Origin: Mimachlamys varia
Lineage: Eukaryota; Mollusca; Bivalvia; Pectinida; Pectinidae
DNA length: 64,000 nt
NCBI GenBank assembly: GCA_947623455.1
Contig: OX392527.1
Coordinates: forward strand, 6,940,001 to 7,004,000
Direction: 5' to 3'
The number at the start of each line of letters is the position of its first letter. Within the stretch, counting starts at the first letter, position 1. The notes beneath the pieces are model-generated. The model did not search any database, was not told the DNA's origin, and worked only from the letters and a program-made list of their open reading frames with translations. A program made the position numbers and the translations under genes. Of this stretch, positions 61,201 through 64,000 are shown one piece after another.

Positions 61201-64000
61201 ACTCTTACCTAGAATGTAGCTCCCTACATTGTAACTCCTACCTATAATGTAGCGCCCTACATTGTAAATCTTACATAGAATGTAGCTCCCTACATTGTAA
61301 CTCTTACCTAGAATGTAGCTCCCTACATTGTAACTCTTACCTAGAATGTAGCTCTCTACATTGTAACTCTTATCTAGAATGTAGCTCCCTACATTGTAAA
61401 TCTTACCTAGAATGTAGCTCCCTACATTGTTAATCTTACCTCGAATGTAGCTCCCTACATTGTAACTCTTATCTAGAATGTAGCTCCCTACATTGTAAAT
61501 CTTACTTAGAATGTAGCTCCCTACATTGTAACTCTTACCTAGAATGTAGCTCCCTACATTGTAACTCTTACCTAGAATGAAGCTCCCTACATTGTAACTC
61601 TTACCTAGAATGGAGCTCCCTACATTGTAACTCCTACCTCGAATGTAGCTCCCTGCATTGTAACTCTTACCTCGAATGTAGCTCCCTACATTGTAACTCT
61701 TACCTAGAATGTAGCTCCCTACATTGTAAATCTTACCTAGAATGTAGCTCCCTACATTGTAACTCTTATCTAGAATGTAGCGCCCTACATTGTAAATCTT
61801 ACCTAGAATGTAGCGCCCTACATTGTAAATCTTACCTAGAATGTAGCTCCCTACATTGTAACTCTTACCTAGAATGTAGCGCCCTACATTGTAAATCTTA
61901 CCTAGAATGTAGCTCCCTACATTGTAAATCTTACCTAGAATGTAGCTCCCTACAATGTAAATCTTACCTAGAATGTAGCTCCCTACAATGTAACTCTTAC
62001 CTAGAATGTAGCTCCCTACATTGTAACTCTTACCTCGAATGTAGCTCCCTACATTGTAACTCTTACCTAGAATGTAGCTCCCTACATTGTAACTCCTACC
62101 TATAATGTAGCGCCCTACATTGTAAATCTTACATAGAATGTAGCTCCCTACATTGTAACTCTTACCTAGAATGTAGCGCCCTACATTGTAACTCTTACCT
62201 AGAATGTAGCTCCCTACATTGTAACTCTTACCTAGAATGTAGCTCCCTACATTGTAACTCTTACCTAGAATGTAGCTCTCTACATTGTAACTCTTATCTA
62301 GAATGTAGCTCCCTACATTGTAACTCTTACCTAGAATGTAGCTCCCTACATGGTAACTTTTACCTAGAATGTAGCTCCCTACATTGTAACTCTTACCCAG
62401 AATGTAGCTCCCCACATTGTAACTCTTACCTAGAATGTAGCGCCCTACGTTGTAAATCTTACCTAGAATGTAGCTCCCTACATTGTAACTCCTACCTAGA
62501 ATGTAGCTCCCTACATTGTAACTCTTACCTAGAATGTAACTCCCTACATTGTAACACTTACCTAGAATGTTGTTCCCTACATTGTAACTCTTACCTAGAA
62601 TGTAGCGCTCTACATTGTAAATCTTACCTAGAATATAGCTCTCTACATTGTAACTCTTACCTAGAATGTAGCGCCCTACATTGTAAATCTTACCTAGAAT
62701 GTAGCTCCCTACATTGTAACTCTTACCTAGAATGAAGCTCCCTACATTGTAACTCTTACCTCGAACGAGCTCCGTACATTGTAAATCTTACCTAGAATGA
62801 AGCTCCCTACATTGTAACTCTTACCTCGAATGTAGCTCCCTACAATGTAAATCTTACCTAGAATGAAGCTCCCTACATTGTAACTCTTACCTAGAATGTA
62901 GCTCCCTACATTGTAAATCTTACCTCGAATGTAGCTCCCTACATTGTAACTCTTACCTCGAATGTAGCTCCCTACATTGTAAATCTTACCTAGAATGTAG
63001 CTCCCTACATTGTAAATCTTACCTAGAATGAAGCTCCCTACATTGTAACTCTTACCTCGAATGTAGCTCCCTACAATGTAAATCTTACCTCGAATGTAGC
63101 TCCCTACATTGTAACTCTTACCTCGAATGTAGCTCCCTACATTGTAAATCTTACCTAGAATGTAGCTCCCTACATTGTAACTCTTACCTAGAATGTAGCT
63201 CCCTACATTGTAACTCTTACCTCGAATGTAGCGCCCTACATTGTAACTCTTACCTAGAATGTAGCTCCCTACATTGTAACTCTTACCTCGAATGTAGCTC
63301 CCTACATTGTAACTCTTACCTAGAATGTAGCTCCCTACATTGTAACTCCTACCTATAATGTAGCGCCCTACATTGTAAATCTTACATAGAATGTAGCTCC
63401 CTACATTGTAACTCTTACCTAGAATGTAGCTCCCTACATTGTAACTCTTACCTAGAATGTAGCTCTCTACATTGTAACTCTTATCTAGAATGTAGCTCCC
63501 TACATTGTAAATCTTACCTAGAATATAGCTCCCTACATTGTTAATCTTACCTCGAATGTAGCTCCCTACATTGTAACTCTTATCTAGAATGTAGCTCCCT
63601 ACATTGTAAATCTTACTTAGAATGTAGCTCCCTACATTGTAACTCTTACCTAGAATGTAGCTCCCTACATTGTAACTCTTACCTAGAATGAAGCTCCCTA
63701 CATTGTAACTCTTACCTAGAATGGAGCTCCCTACATTGTAACTCCTACCTCGAATGTAGCTCCCTACATTGTAACTCTTACCTCGAATGTAGCTCCCTAC
63801 ATTGTAACTCTTACCTAGAATGTAGCTCCCTACATTGTAAATCTTACCTAGAATGTAGCTCCCTACATTGTAACTCTTATCTAGAATGTAGCGCCCTACA
63901 TTGTAAATCTTACCTAGAATGTAGCGCCCTACATTGTAAATCTTACCTAGAATGTAGCTCCCTACATTGTAACTCTTACCTAGAATGTAGCGCCCTACAT
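58273..64000. repeat. 33-bp minisatellite array with a built-in hairpin (about 173 units, continues past window)
   Basis: The unit TTACCTAGAATGTAGCTCCC, then TACATTGTAACTC, is 33 bp. It contains AATGTAG-CTCC-CTACATT, a perfect 7-bp stem with a 4-base loop. Outside it TTAC and GTAA can also pair, with CTAG bulged out. Variable sites are CTAG or CTCG, AGCTCC or AGCGCC, and AACTC or AAATC. The - strand carries an 11-residue repeat frame (GSYILGKSYNV) open for 594 codons (60631-62415), but its first codon is GTG and no ATG opens the frame. The array runs to the last base of the window. Confidence 0.97.
59981..64000. repeat. 2111-bp higher-order repeat in the 33-bp array (one full copy, second cut by window end)
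   Basis: Private variants recur 2111 bp apart: ACTCCTACCTATAATG (59981 and 62092; also 61228 and 63339), CGAACGAGCTCCG (60651 and 62762), and TGGAGCTCCC (61611 and 63722). This is 64 units less one base. The CGAACGAGCTCCG variant also occurs at 59497, marking a further partial copy. Confidence 0.88.

Noticed and set aside
60631..62415. 594-codon open frame on the - strand encoding 11-residue repeats
   Set aside because: The unit is 33 bp with no stop in this frame, so an open frame is automatic. It starts with GTG, has no ATG, and the unit variants change amino acids freely (L/R, S/I, S/R).
1..64000. CRISPR arrays
   Set aside because: All repeats are head-to-tail without unique spacers, and the window is eukaryotic.
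58273..64000. Telomere or simple satellite DNA
   Set aside because: No TTAGGG-type repeat occurs, and units of 33 bp with many variants are minisatellite, not telomeric.

Overview
The window looks like animal nuclear DNA, most probably from a mollusc (inference). It has spliced exons with GT/AG borders and a TACTAAC branch site, an intact endonuclease/reverse-transcriptase LINE, AT-rich intergenic DNA and a very high load of minisatellites. There is no bacterial-style operon, tRNA, rRNA or CRISPR array. About 51 kb of the 64 kb is tandem repeat.

Layout. 1-1925: two adjoining minisatellites (43-bp, then 28-bp units). 1966-9626: the last three exons of a four-transmembrane claudin/PMP22-like gene on the + strand. 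Its final intron (about 6.9 kb) holds a decayed + strand LINE reverse-transcriptase fragment and a nearly complete - strand LINE with overlapping ORF1 and ORF2. 9936-10698: a 36-bp minisatellite just past the stop codon. 10699-12162: unique DNA with a strong hairpin. 12163-17059: a 23-bp array of about 210 units. 17060-19585: unique DNA with a possible PIF1-type helicase remnant. 19586-46395: a 37-bp array of roughly 725 units. 46471-57858: a 32-bp array of about 355 units. 57859-58272: a short unique spacer. 58273 to the end: a 33-bp array of about 173 units that runs off the window.

Genes. The only host gene I can support is the claudin-like one. Its three visible exons join with matching phase-1 junctions into one reading frame with three membrane segments. 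The LINE ORF2 (1177 residues) has no stop or frameshift, so this copy is young or was recently active. Its ORF1 lacks a convincing start. The many short ORFs in the arrays come from repeat units without stops and are not genes.

Main theme. Seven minisatellite families with different unit sequences and lengths (23, 28, 32, 33, 36, 37 and 43 bp) lie within 64 kb. Six show higher-order repeats, seen as private variants recurring at fixed distances: 215, 323, 1035, 1628, 2411, 3044 and 2111 bp. This points to repeated segmental duplication inside the arrays. Copy numbers are estimates from unit length and depend on the assembly being right.
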